A stretch of DNA of 64,000 nucleotides. Source: JAAXHV01 sp965207165. Lineage in GTDB: Bacteria; Pseudomonadota; Gammaproteobacteria; Eutrophobiales; Eutrophobiaceae. The DNA lies in the NCBI GenBank assembly GCA_965207165.1, contig OZ242265.1, positions 2,356,001-2,420,000 on the forward strand, written 5' to 3'. Of the stretch, positions 8,318-16,653 are shown piece by piece; the stretch's first letter is position 1; the number at the start of each line of letters is the position of its first letter. The notes under the pieces were generated by a model that had not been told where the DNA came from, searched no databases, and saw only the letters and a program-made list of their open reading frames with translations. The position numbers were made by a program, and so were the translations under genes.

Positions 8318-9376
8318 ATGCGCGATACCGACGATTTACGCATTGCCTCCATCAAGGCCGTCACCCCGCCGACCGAGATCTGCGAGGAGATCCCGATAAC
8401 CGAGGCCGCGGCCGAGACTACCTGGCACACCAGGCAGGCGATCGGCAACCTGCTGGACGGGTCCGATGACCGCCTGATGGTGGTGGCCGGTCCCTGTTCC
8501 ATACACGACGTCGACGCGGCGCGGGAGTACGCCGGACGTCTCAAGCCGCTGATTGACAAGTTCCGGGATGACCTGCTGATCGTCATGCGGGTGTATTTCG
8601 AGAAACCCAGGACCACCGTAGGCTGGAAGGGGCTGATCAACGACCCCGACCTGGACGACAGTTTCCACATCAACAAGGGGGTCCGCCTGGCGCGCCGCCT
8701 GTTACTGGATTTGAACGAGATGGGTGTCCCGGCGGGCACCGAATTCCTCGACATCATCACCCCCCAGTACGTCACGGACCTGGTGAGCTGGGGCGCCATC
8801 GGCGCCCGCACCACGGAGAGCCAGGTACACCGGGAACTGGCCTCCGGGCTGTCGTGCCCGGTCGGCTTCAAGAACGGCACGGACGGGTCCGTGAAGATCG
8901 CCGTGGACGCCATCCGCGCGGCCAGTGTTCCCCATAACTTCCTGTCCATGCGCAAGGAGGGGAACTCGGCGATCTACATCACTACCGGCAACAAGGCCTG
9001 CCACGTCATACTGCGCGGCGGGCAACGCCCCAACTTTGACCGCTGGAGCATCGATTCCACCGCCGCCGAGTTGACCGGCGCCGGTCTGCCGGCCCGCATC
9101 ATGGTGGATTTCAGCCACGCCAACAGCCAGAAACAGCACAAGAATCAACTGCAGGTAGGCGCCGACATCTGCAGCCAGGTCCAGGATGGCGACGACAGGA
9201 TTTTCGGCGTGATGATCGAAAGCCACCTGCAGGAGGGCCGCCAGGACGCCAAGCCCGGGCAGGAACTGGTATACGGCCAGAGCATCACCGACGCCTGCCT
9301 GGGCTGGAACGACTCCGAAGGCTTGCTCGCCGCGCTGGCAGCAGCCTCCAGGGCGCGCCGCACGCAGTCCGGTTAA
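8318..9376 (+). CDS. aroG: Class I DAHP synthase, copy 1
   Basis: 3-Deoxy-D-arabino-heptulosonate 7-phosphate synthase joins phosphoenolpyruvate and erythrose 4-phosphate, the first step of the shikimate pathway. Family signatures are VVAGPCSIHD, YFEKPRTTVGWKGLINDP, GAIGARTTESQVHRELASG and FKNGTDG. About 352 aa, the usual length of the AroF/G/H class. A GTG lies one codon upstream of the chosen ATG. A clear paralogue is at 12832; the two share the same signatures and length. Which aromatic amino acid inhibits this copy cannot be read from sequence. It follows hinT closely on the same strand. Confidence 0.94.
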   Translation: MRDTDDLRIASIKAVTPPTEICEEIPITEAAAETTWHTRQAIGNLLDGSDDRLMVVAGPCSIHDVDAAREYAGRLKPLIDKFRDDLLIVMRVYFEKPRTTVGWKGLINDPDLDDSFHINKGVRLARRLLLDLNEMGVPAGTEFLDIITPQYVTDLVSWGAIGARTTESQVHRELASGLSCPVGFKNGTDGSVKIAVDAIRAASVPHNFLSMRKEGNSAIYITTGNKACHVILRGGQRPNFDRWSIDSTAAELTGAGLPARIMVDFSHANSQKQHKNQLQVGADICSQVQDGDDRIFGVMIESHLQEGRQDAKPGQELVYGQSITDACLGWNDSEGLLAALAAASRARRTQSG

Positions 9377-9467
9377 CCGGGACACGGCCTGCAACCGCTG
9401 CAGGCACAGTTAATATCAGTAAATATTCTCTGTGCACTCCGTGTCCTCTGTGGTAAAACACAGAAGT

Positions 9468-11066
9468 ATGATGAAAAGTCACTGGTCCAGGCGTGAATTC
9501 CTCAGCTTCATGGGCAGGACCGTGGGTGCGACCGCCGTCGCCCTGCCGGTCATATCCTGCTCAGGTCCCGATCCCGATGCCGCGCTTGCCGGCATCTCCC
9601 CGGTTGTGCCGGGCACGGACGACGAGGTGGTCCTGGCCGACGGACTGGGATACGACCTGCTGGTTTCCTGGCCGGACCCCATAAACGGCAAGGGGGAACG
9701 CTTCGGGTTCAATAATGACTACACTGCCTTCTTCCCCATCGACGGTAATCCCCATGACGGCCTGTTATGGGTGAACCATGAAGAGGTGCTGTCCGGCTAT
9801 TTTGCCTCTCCCGGCGAGCCGGAGGAGAAATCCAGGGAGGATGTCGAACGGGAAGTCCTGGAGGTGGGCGGCAGCATCATCCGCATCAGCAGGCAGGGCG
9901 GGCGCTGGCGCCTGGTGCGGGATGACCGGTTCAACCGGCGCATCAGCGGCGCGACCCGGATACCGATAATCTCGGAACAACCCGTTGCAGGGTCCCGTAC
10001 CGCGGTCGGCACCCTCGGCAACTGCGCCGGCGGCGTGACCCCCTGGCAGACCGTGCTTACCTGTGAGGAGAACTTCCATTTCTTCTACGGCGACGTCAGT
10101 TTCGATACGGGCGAACGCGTCCACGAAAAAAGCAGGCTCATCGGCTGGGATCGCTACCTGGACCATCCTCCCGAGCACTACGGCTGGGTGGTGGAAGTTG
10201 ACCCGTTCACCGGCGCGGCAAACAAGCTCACCGCCCTGGGCCGCTTTGCCCACGAGGGGGCGACGGTGACCCTGGCCCGTGACGGCCGTGCGGTGGTCTA
10301 CATGGGGGATGACAAGACCGATGAACACATCTACAAGTTTGTCGGCGGCGAACCCGGCTCGCTGGCGCGCGGCACCTTGTACGTGGCGGATACGGACCAG
10401 GGCCGCTGGCTGCCGCTGGACGTGGCGGGGGACACGCGGCTGCAACAGGCCTTCGGTTCGCAGACGGAACTGCTGGTCCGCACCCGCGAGGCGGCAAAAC
10501 TGGTGGGCGCCACGCCCCAGGACCGCCCCGAAGATATCGAGATCGACCCGCAAACGGGCGCCGTGTTCATCAGCCTGACCAAGCACAAGGAACGCCCGTT
10601 CGGTTCCATCCTCAAGCTGGTGGAAAAAGACGGCGACCCGTCCGCACAGGAGTTCGCAGCAAGCACCTTCCTGGCGGGCGGCCCTGAAACCGGGTTTGCC
10701 TGCCCGGACAACCTGGTCTTCGACCCGCGCGGGAACCTGTGGATGTGTACGGATATCGCATCCTACGAAATAAATGAGCCGCCTTACGATTCCTTTCCTA
10801 GCAACGGCCTGTTCCATATCCCCATGTCCGGCATGCATGCAGGCGTGCCCGTGCAGGTGGCTTATGCCCCGCCGGGGGCCGAGCTGACCGGCCCCACATT
10901 CAGCCCGGACGGGCGCACGCTGTTCCTGTCGGTGCAGCATCCGGGGGAAAACTCCGAGTCAACGGATGCGCTGGACAGCCACTGGCCGGACGGCGGCGAT
11001 GCACTACCCAGACCCGGCGTGATCTGCGTATCCGGGCCGCTTCTGGATCGACTGACTGCAGTGTAA
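9468..11066 (+). CDS. PhoX-like (DUF839) Tat-exported protein
   Basis: A 532-aa protein with a twin-arginine signal peptide (SRREFLSFMGRTVGATAV) ending near ALPVISCSG; a Cys there might be lipidated. The mature region resembles PhoX/DUF839 proteins: LLWVNHEEV, GNCAGGVTPWQTVLTCEEN, YGWVVEVDPFTG, FAHEGATV, YMGDDKTDEHIYKFV. PhoX enzymes are Ca/Fe-dependent periplasmic alkaline phosphatases, but many DUF839 members are uncharacterised, so phosphatase activity is inferred. I placed the start at 9468, where two Met codons precede the twin-arginine motif; an in-frame ATG lies 12 codons further upstream, inside a repeat-like stretch. Confidence 0.85.
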   Translation: MMKSHWSRREFLSFMGRTVGATAVALPVISCSGPDPDAALAGISPVVPGTDDEVVLADGLGYDLLVSWPDPINGKGERFGFNNDYTAFFPIDGNPHDGLLWVNHEEVLSGYFASPGEPEEKSREDVEREVLEVGGSIIRISRQGGRWRLVRDDRFNRRISGATRIPIISEQPVAGSRTAVGTLGNCAGGVTPWQTVLTCEENFHFFYGDVSFDTGERVHEKSRLIGWDRYLDHPPEHYGWVVEVDPFTGAANKLTALGRFAHEGATVTLARDGRAVVYMGDDKTDEHIYKFVGGEPGSLARGTLYVADTDQGRWLPLDVAGDTRLQQAFGSQTELLVRTREAAKLVGATPQDRPEDIEIDPQTGAVFISLTKHKERPFGSILKLVEKDGDPSAQEFAASTFLAGGPETGFACPDNLVFDPRGNLWMCTDIASYEINEPPYDSFPSNGLFHIPMSGMHAGVPVQVAYAPPGAELTGPTFSPDGRTLFLSVQHPGENSESTDALDSHWPDGGDALPRPGVICVSGPLLDRLTAV

Positions 11067-11139
11067 TCGGGGTGAAGCCCTGCCTTCGGGTCCAGGCATA
11101 GTTGTCTTACCCGGCCAATCACTGTTATTCTCTGGCACC

Positions 11140-11478
11140 ATGCAATTTATCGGCAAGGTGTATAAATTTTCGTATATTGTCTTGCTCCTGCAAGCTCTCG
11201 CTGCCTTGAATCCCGTAATCGCCAGTGAGGAGAAGGGCGCGGATGACAGTTATTTCAGGCTGATTGCAACGACCTGCCTTACCTGCCACGACGCCGGCAG
11301 CGGGGACGCCGCGGCGATACCGCGGCTCGACGGCCTGCGCGCGGCGGAGATAAAACAACTGTTAAACGCCTATAAGTCAGACCGGGAGCGGGGAACCATC
11401 ATGAACCGTATCAGCAAGGCGCTCACCGACACGGAAATCGACGGTGTCAGCGCCATGTTCGGCAACGAGGCGCACTGA
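11140..11478 (+). CDS. fccA: Small c-type cytochrome (flavocytochrome c subunit-like)
   Basis: A 112-aa protein with a signal peptide (hydrophobic residues 11-27, likely cleavage after VIAS) and one haem-binding motif CLTCH at residues 46-50. A Met in the C-terminal half (TIMNRISKALTD) may be the sixth haem ligand. It is separated by 1 nt from a flavoprotein gene of the FccB/SoxF type, the arrangement of flavocytochrome c sulfide dehydrogenase. The partner would pass electrons from sulfide oxidation to this cytochrome in the periplasm. The assignment to FccA rests on the pairing more than on sequence; it is a mono-haem form. Confidence 0.78.
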   Translation: MQFIGKVYKFSYIVLLLQALAALNPVIASEEKGADDSYFRLIATTCLTCHDAGSGDAAAIPRLDGLRAAEIKQLLNAYKSDRERGTIMNRISKALTDTEIDGVSAMFGNEAH

Positions 11479-11479
11479 C

Positions 11480-12766
11480 ATGTCCGTCTCGCGCCGCCGT
11501 TTCCTGGCCAACACTGCAGGCGCAGCGCTCGGCGCCGGAGTTGTCACGTCCTGTGCGCGGCCGCCCGGCAAGGGCGCGCCCCGGGTCGTCGTCGTCGGGG
11601 GCGGTTACGGCGGGGCCACCTGCGCCAGGTATATCCGTTACTTTGACCCGGACGTCAACGTAACGCTGGTCGAGAGGCGGACGCACTACCAGACCTGCCC
11701 GTTCAGCAATGCCGTGCTGGGCGGGATCGAAGCGCAAGCATCGACGATCCGGGACTACGCCGCACTGAAGAACAATTACGGGGTCGATGTCGTCCATGCC
11801 GAGGCAACGGCCATAGACCCGGAACAGCGCGTCGTCACGCTGGCGGACGGCAGCGCCCTGCCCTACCAGCGCCTGGTAATCTCCCCGGGTATCAGTTTTC
11901 TCTGGGAGTACATCTTCTCCGGCTACGATGAAGCGGCCAGTTCCACCATGCCCCATGCCTGGCACGGCGCTGAGCAGCTTGCCTTGCTCAAGCAACAGTT
12001 GGTCGCTATGCGCGGCGGCGGCGTCTTTGCCATCGCAGTGCCCGGCACGCCGTTCCGCTGTCCACCCGGTCCCTATGAACGGGCCAGCCTGGCCGCGTAT
12101 TACCTGAAGCAGTCCAACCCGCGTGCGAAGATACTGATCCTGGATGCCAATGAACACTTCTCCAAGCAGCATCTGTTCAAGGAGGGCTGGGATTCGTTGT
12201 ACCCGGGAATGATTGAACACATCCCGATATCCGCGGGGGGCCTGCTCAGGCGCGTCGACCCGGCGCGCATGTCCCTGCAGGCGGAAGCGGGTGAATTCAG
12301 GGTTGACGTGGCCAATGTCATCCCGTTCCAGCAGGCCGGCCGCCTGGCGCTCGACCACGGACTGACCGATGAAACCGGCTGGTGTCCGGTTGACCACCAG
12401 ACGTTTGAATCTACCCTTGCCCCGGATATCCACGTCCTGGGCGACAGTTGCCTCGCCGGCAACATGCCCAAATCGGCATCCTCTGCCAACAGCCAGGCCA
12501 AGGTATGCAGCCAGGCAATCGTAGCGCTGTTGCGCGGGCAGGAACCCGGCGCCATGTTCTATCACAACACCTGTTACAGCCTGCTGGCGCCGGATTACGG
12601 GATCTCCGTCAACGGCATGTACCGCTACGAGGAGAACAGGATAAAGCCGGTTGAACGGGCGGGCGGGTTGAGTCCGCTCAGGGCCTCCATGGAATATCGC
12701 GCCAGCGAGGCCGACTATGCCCGCAGTTGGTATACCAGCATTAACCGGGACAGTTTTGGGGTATAA
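11480..12766 (+). CDS. fccB: FccB-like sulfide dehydrogenase flavoprotein
   Basis: A 428-aa FAD protein with a Tat signal (SRRRFLANTAGAALGAG) followed by a dinucleotide-binding motif (VVVVGGGYGGATCARYIR). Family hallmarks are the redox-Cys segment YQTCPFSN, PFRCPPGPYERASL, and the C-terminal region HVLGDSCLAGNMPKSASSAN. Such proteins oxidise sulfide to sulfur or polysulfide in the periplasm, passing electrons to a cytochrome c, here the product of the gene ending 1 nt upstream. A strong match to flavocytochrome c flavoproteins; the closely related SoxF cannot be excluded. The start at 11480 puts the twin-arginine motif at residues 5-6. Confidence 0.9.
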   Translation: MSVSRRRFLANTAGAALGAGVVTSCARPPGKGAPRVVVVGGGYGGATCARYIRYFDPDVNVTLVERRTHYQTCPFSNAVLGGIEAQASTIRDYAALKNNYGVDVVHAEATAIDPEQRVVTLADGSALPYQRLVISPGISFLWEYIFSGYDEAASSTMPHAWHGAEQLALLKQQLVAMRGGGVFAIAVPGTPFRCPPGPYERASLAAYYLKQSNPRAKILILDANEHFSKQHLFKEGWDSLYPGMIEHIPISAGGLLRRVDPARMSLQAEAGEFRVDVANVIPFQQAGRLALDHGLTDETGWCPVDHQTFESTLAPDIHVLGDSCLAGNMPKSASSANSQAKVCSQAIVALLRGQEPGAMFYHNTCYSLLAPDYGISVNGMYRYEENRIKPVERAGGLSPLRASMEYRASEADYARSWYTSINRDSFGV

Positions 12767-12831
12767 TTGCCGGCTTCAACCTGCTAAAGGAGACTGGCTG
12801 TACGGCGTTGCAGCCGCGTTAAACAAGCAAC

Positions 12832-13890
12832 ATGTTCCAACTTACAGACGATTTAAGAATTGCCGGACTTCGCCCGTTGACGTCTCCTGCCATCCTGATG
12901 GAGGAACTGCCCATCAGCGAAGAGGCATCGAACCTGATCGCAAGAACACGGGTGGCAGCGAGTAATATCATCAAGGGCGGCGATGACCGGCTGCTGGTGA
13001 TAGTCGGGCCATGCTCGATTCACGATCCCGAGGCCGCACTCGAATACGCCGAGCGGCTGGTCAATGCCGCCGGGCGCATGCAGGATGACCTGCTCATCAT
13101 CATGCGGGTCTATTTCGAGAAGCCGCGCACGAAAGTGGGCTGGAAAGGCCTGATCAACGATCCCTACCTGGATAACAGTTTCAAGATCAACGCCGGCCTG
13201 CGTATCGCCCGCAAACTGCTGGTGGACCTCGGTGAAATCGGCCTGCCGGCCGGTTCGGAGTTCCTGGATACGATCATGCCGCAATTCATTGCCGACCTGG
13301 TGTCCTGGGGCGCGATCGGCGCCCGCACGACGGAGAGCCAGGTGCACCGTGAACTGGCTTCCGGCCTGTCCATGCCCGTGGGTTTCAAGAACGGGACCGA
13401 CGGCAACATACAGATCGCCATAGACGCCATCGGCGCTGCGCAAAGCCCGCACCATTTCCTGTCGGTCACCAAGGAGGGCATCTCCGCGATAGTGGCGACC
13501 ACCGGCAACGATAGCTGCCACCTGATCCTGCGCGGGGCTTCCAACGGCCCCAATTTCTCCGCAGCGTCAATCAAGGCCGCAACGGAATCATTACGCTCGG
13601 CTGACGTGACCGGGCGGGTTATGGTGGATTTCAGCCACGGTAACAGCAACAAGAACCACACGCGCCAGGTGGTTGTCGCGGAGGACATCTGCCGGCAACT
13701 GGCAGACGGCTCACCCGATATCTGCGGCGTGATGATCGAGAGCAACCTGAAAGCCGGGAAGCAGGCCCTTAAGGACGCGGCGTCACTGGAGTACGGCATG
13801 AGTGTGACCGACGCCTGCATATCCTGGGAGATGACCGAACCGGTACTGGCATCACTCGCGCAAGCGGTACGGCAGCGGCGCCGGGGGTAA
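12832..13890 (+). CDS. aroG: Class I DAHP synthase, copy 2
   Basis: A 352-aa paralogue of the protein encoded at 8318, with the same catalytic signatures (VIVGPCSIHD, YFEKPRTKVGWKGLINDP, GAIGARTTESQVHRELASG, FKNGTDG). It catalyses the committed step of aromatic amino-acid synthesis. The copies differ throughout, so this is an old duplication rather than a recent one. The three genes between them (PhoX-like, fccA, fccB) have no known role in the shikimate pathway. A TusA-like gene follows 5 nt after its stop. Confidence 0.94.
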   Translation: MFQLTDDLRIAGLRPLTSPAILMEELPISEEASNLIARTRVAASNIIKGGDDRLLVIVGPCSIHDPEAALEYAERLVNAAGRMQDDLLIIMRVYFEKPRTKVGWKGLINDPYLDNSFKINAGLRIARKLLVDLGEIGLPAGSEFLDTIMPQFIADLVSWGAIGARTTESQVHRELASGLSMPVGFKNGTDGNIQIAIDAIGAAQSPHHFLSVTKEGISAIVATTGNDSCHLILRGASNGPNFSAASIKAATESLRSADVTGRVMVDFSHGNSNKNHTRQVVVAEDICRQLADGSPDICGVMIESNLKAGKQALKDAASLEYGMSVTDACISWEMTEPVLASLAQAVRQRRRG

Positions 13891-13895
13891 GGTGT

Positions 13896-14156
13896 ATGCC
13901 GGGCGAGCAAGACAGGTTTGACCGGTACCTGGACGCCAAGGGATTGAACTGTCCGTTGCCTGTGCTCAAGACAAAACTTGAACTGAACAGGATGCAACCG
14001 GGAGAAGTACTGTTCGTGGAGGCAACCGACCCCCATTCAGTGATCGACTTCGAGGCCTACTGCGCCAGGACCGGCCACGAAATCCTGGGCATTGATGAAA
14101 CTGAGGGAATTATCGGTTTCACAATCAGCCGCGCCGAGAATCCCAGGAAAATTTGA
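13896..14156 (+). CDS. TusA-family sulfur carrier
   Basis: An 86-aa protein of the TusA/SirA fold. The active-site motif is LNCPLPVLK with the persulfide Cys at position 19 in a CPLP context. TusA-like proteins carry sulfane sulfur for tRNA thiolation, molybdenum cofactor synthesis or sulfur oxidation. The gene starts 5 nt after the second DAHP synthase gene and lies near the fccAB pair, which hints at sulfur oxidation, but E. coli-type tRNA thiolation is equally possible. Confidence 0.88.
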   Translation: MPGEQDRFDRYLDAKGLNCPLPVLKTKLELNRMQPGEVLFVEATDPHSVIDFEAYCARTGHEILGIDETEGIIGFTISRAENPRKI

Positions 14157-14160
14157 ATTC

Positions 14161-14206
14161 AATTAAGAATTAGGAATTCTTAATTCGTAATTCCTAATTC
14201 GTAATT
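14161..14206. repeat. AATT-rich inverted repeat between convergent genes
   Basis: AATTAAGAATT (14161-14171) and AATTCTTAATT (14175-14185) form an 11-bp perfect hairpin, followed by further TAATTCGTAATT-type repeats. The right part overlaps the last codons of the osmC-like gene, so the repeat provides the C-terminal residues Ile-Thr-Asn and the stop. It may act as a two-way terminator between the TusA-like and OsmC genes. Confidence 0.65.
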
Positions 14207-14607
14207 TCAAAGCTGTGGGTTATCTTCGCCGTCTTCCCGAGCATGATTGACGCGGAGCAGTACTTTTCCGCGGACAGCTTGATCGCCCTCTCCACCTGCG
14301 CCTCCTTGATGCCGGTCCCGGTAATATCAAAATGAACGTGTATCTCCGTGAATACTTTGGGGTGCTCGCCCGCCCGCGCCGACGAGATTTCGATTTTACA
14401 ATCGCTTATGGCCTGGCGGGATTTCTTCAGAATGGACAGCACGTCGTAAGCCGTGCAGGCCCCCATCCCCAGTAACAGGGTCTCCATGGGACGCGGCCCC
14501 AGGTTCCTGCCGCCGCCTTCGGGTGGTCCGTCCATGACGATTGTACGGCCGTTTTCCGACTCGCCGATAAAAGCAGCCCCGCCTGCCCAGGTCAGGCTTG
14601 TATTCAT
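14194..14607 (-). CDS. OsmC-family peroxiredoxin-like protein
   Basis: A 137-aa OsmC/YhfA-type protein. It shows the OsmC family pattern: WAGGAAFIGES near the start, a glycine-rich region with RPMETLLLGMGACTAYDV (first conserved Cys), and KLSAEKYCSAS (second Cys). OsmC proteins reduce organic hydroperoxides; the YhfA subgroup has no firm function. I chose ATG 14607, with AGGGG upstream on the minus strand; a longer frame reaches 14649 but adds unlikely residues. Its last codons lie within the AATT-rich repeat. Confidence 0.87.
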   Translation of the reverse strand: MNTSLTWAGGAAFIGESENGRTIVMDGPPEGGGRNLGPRPMETLLLGMGACTAYDVLSILKKSRQAISDCKIEISSARAGEHPKVFTEIHVHFDITGTGIKEAQVERAIKLSAEKYCSASIMLGKTAKITHSFEITN

Positions 14608-14701
14608 TTCCGGTACCCCTTGCTTAATCTCGACAGGCAAGGGTAACACATCCGCGTGTCAAGATATTCAAAATGAAGTAAAATGGGACACACTAAACCC
14701 T

Positions 14702-14778
14702 GGCTATGTAGCTCAGTCGGTTAGAGCGCAGCATTCATAATGCTGATGTCGGTGGTTCAAGTCCACCCATAGCCACCA
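14702..14778 (+). tRNA. tRNA-Met (CAT), elongator type
   Basis: A 77-nt cloverleaf with acceptor stem GGCTATG/CATAGCC, D-arm TAGCTCAGTCGGTTAGAGC, anticodon loop containing CAT, T-arm with GGTTCAAGT, and an encoded CCA end. The sequence closely follows elongator tRNA-Met of gammaproteobacteria and lacks the mismatched first pair of initiator tRNA. Confidence 0.95.
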
Positions 14779-14797
14779 GATTTCACTGCTATATCGG

Positions 14798-15193
14798 ATG
14801 TCGGACAAAAAACAAGTACTTACTGCCAATTCGGAATTCTACCTGGCTTTTCTCGAGCGCGATCTTGACAGGATGGATGGCATCTGGTCGAGACGCGATG
14901 ACGTAACCGTGATCCATCCCGGCTATTCGCTGTTACACGGCCGCGCAACGGTACTGGAGAGCTGGCGGCAGATCCTGTCATCGGCCCATTCCCCCGAGAT
15001 TCATTGCTGTAATGCCAGCGCGCACATCAATGACGGTGTCGCTTACGTCGTCTGCCATGAAACCCTGGCCAACAGCACGCTGATCGCGACCAACATATTC
15101 ACACTGGAAGACGATTCATGGAAGCTCATCCATCACCAGGCCGGACCGGCGCCGGACCTTCTCGACGAATCCCCGGCCGGCAGGCCGCACTAG
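14798..15193 (+). CDS. NTF2-like (SnoaL-type) protein
   Basis: A 131-aa protein with an NTF2-like fold: an N-terminal helix (ANSEFYLAFLERDLDRMDGIW), then DDVTVIHPGYSLLHGRATVLESW and a C-terminal strand ending WKLIHHQAGPAP. Such domains often form small dimeric pockets acting as isomerases, ketosteroid-binding proteins or unknown accessory proteins. The paired His in IHHQAG is typical of the uncharacterised members found in many proteobacteria. It lies between tRNA-Met and miaB; no specific substrate can be named. Confidence 0.75.
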   Translation: MSDKKQVLTANSEFYLAFLERDLDRMDGIWSRRDDVTVIHPGYSLLHGRATVLESWRQILSSAHSPEIHCCNASAHINDGVAYVVCHETLANSTLIATNIFTLEDDSWKLIHHQAGPAPDLLDESPAGRPH

Positions 15194-15288
15194 GGCAACA
15201 GGGTATTTGCATAACCCGGGCCTGCATGGCACTGGAAAAAACCATGAAGAAGGTGTAACGTAGCCGATCCCTGCAAATCGAACGGCAC

Positions 15289-16650
15289 ATGGGAAAGAAA
15301 CTTTTTATCAAGACATTCGGCTGCCAGATGAACGAATACGATTCCGCAAAGATGCGGGACGTGTTGCGCACCTCCCATGGAATGGAGGAAACCTCAAGGC
15401 CGGAACAAGCCGATTTCATCATCTTCAATACCTGTTCCATACGCGAGAAAGCCCAGGAAAAACTGTTCTCGGAACTGGGCCGCTGGCGCAACCGTAAACG
15501 GGAAAAACCCGGGTTCATGATTGGTGTCGGGGGCTGTGTCGCCAGCCAGGAAGGCTCGGCGATCAATACCCGGGCGCCGTTCGTTGACGTAGTATTCGGA
15601 CCCCAGACCCTGCACCGGCTTCCCGGGCTCTACGACGAGGCGCGCCGTACCGGCAAACCGGTAATCGATATATCCTTCCCCGAAATCGAAAAGTTCGACA
15701 ACCTGCCCGAACCCCGGGCAGAGGGTCCGGTTGCCTTTGTTTCCATCATGGAAGGGTGCAGCAAATACTGTACTTTCTGCGTCGTGCCTTACACGCGCGG
15801 GGAGGAAGTTTCCCGGCCGTTGGACGACGTCCTGGCCGAGACGGCCGAACTTGCCGCACAGGGCGTCAAGGAAGTCACCCTGCTCGGCCAGAACGTGAAT
15901 GCTTATCGCGGCGACACTTACGAGGGCGGCAGCGCCGACCTGGCCGACCTGATCGAGTATAGCGCGACGATCCAGGGCATCCGGCGCATCCGTTACACCA
16001 CGTCGCACCCGGTCGAATTTTCCGACCGCCTGATAGACGTTTACGGCCGTGTGCCTGAACTTGTCAGCCACTTGCACCTGCCCGTGCAGAGCGGGTCGGA
16101 CCGCATCCTGGCGCTGATGAAGCGGGGCCACACCGTACTTGAATACAAGTCCAAAATAAGAAAGCTGCGCAAGGTCAGGCCGGACATCAGCATCTCCTCC
16201 GATTTTATCGTCGGTTTCCCCGGTGAGACCGACTCCGACTTCCAGGCCACCCTGGATCTGATTGCGGAAATCGGCTTTGACCAGTCCTTCAGTTTCATCT
16301 ACAGCAAACGGCCCGGCACCCCGGCCGCAGGCTACCAGGACGAGACCCCCCAGGAAGTGAAAAAGCAGCGCCTGCAACTGCTCCAGGCCAGGATAAACCA
16401 GCAGGCGCAGGACATAAGCCAGGGCATGACGGGTACGCAGCAAACGGTGCTGGTAGAGGGGAATTCCCGGAAAGACCCGCAGGAACTGGCCGGCAGAACC
16501 GAAAACAACCGTGTTGTGAATTTCCCCGGGGCCTCCGAACTCATCGGCGAAATGGTGGATGTCAGGATAACCAGGGCGCTCCCCAATTCACTACGCGGTG
16601 AATTGGCCACCGCCCGCGAGTTGCCGCGGCAAATGGCCGCAACAATCTGA
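15289..16650 (+). CDS. miaB: tRNA-2-methylthio-N6-dimethylallyladenosine synthase
   Basis: A 453-aa radical-SAM methylthiotransferase that adds a methylthio group to i6A37 of tRNAs reading codons that begin with U. Three N-terminal Cys (C12, C49, C83) bind the auxiliary iron-sulfur cluster, and the radical-SAM motif CSKYCTFC holds C157, C161 and C164. A C-terminal TRAM domain is expected from the length. It heads the conserved gammaproteobacterial order miaB-phoH-ybeY-corC-lnt; the phoH-like gene begins 3 nt after its stop. Confidence 0.96.
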   Translation: MGKKLFIKTFGCQMNEYDSAKMRDVLRTSHGMEETSRPEQADFIIFNTCSIREKAQEKLFSELGRWRNRKREKPGFMIGVGGCVASQEGSAINTRAPFVDVVFGPQTLHRLPGLYDEARRTGKPVIDISFPEIEKFDNLPEPRAEGPVAFVSIMEGCSKYCTFCVVPYTRGEEVSRPLDDVLAETAELAAQGVKEVTLLGQNVNAYRGDTYEGGSADLADLIEYSATIQGIRRIRYTTSHPVEFSDRLIDVYGRVPELVSHLHLPVQSGSDRILALMKRGHTVLEYKSKIRKLRKVRPDISISSDFIVGFPGETDSDFQATLDLIAEIGFDQSFSFIYSKRPGTPAAGYQDETPQEVKKQRLQLLQARINQQAQDISQGMTGTQQTVLVEGNSRKDPQELAGRTENNRVVNFPGASELIGEMVDVRITRALPNSLRGELATARELPRQMAATI

Positions 16651-16653
16651 TAC

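Noticed and set aside
9765..10940. 391-codon minus-strand frame inside the PhoX-like gene
   Set aside because: Shadow of a Tat-exported protein with strong family motifs on the plus strand.
11447..12565. 372-codon minus-strand frame inside fccB
   Set aside because: Opposite strand of an unmistakable FAD protein.
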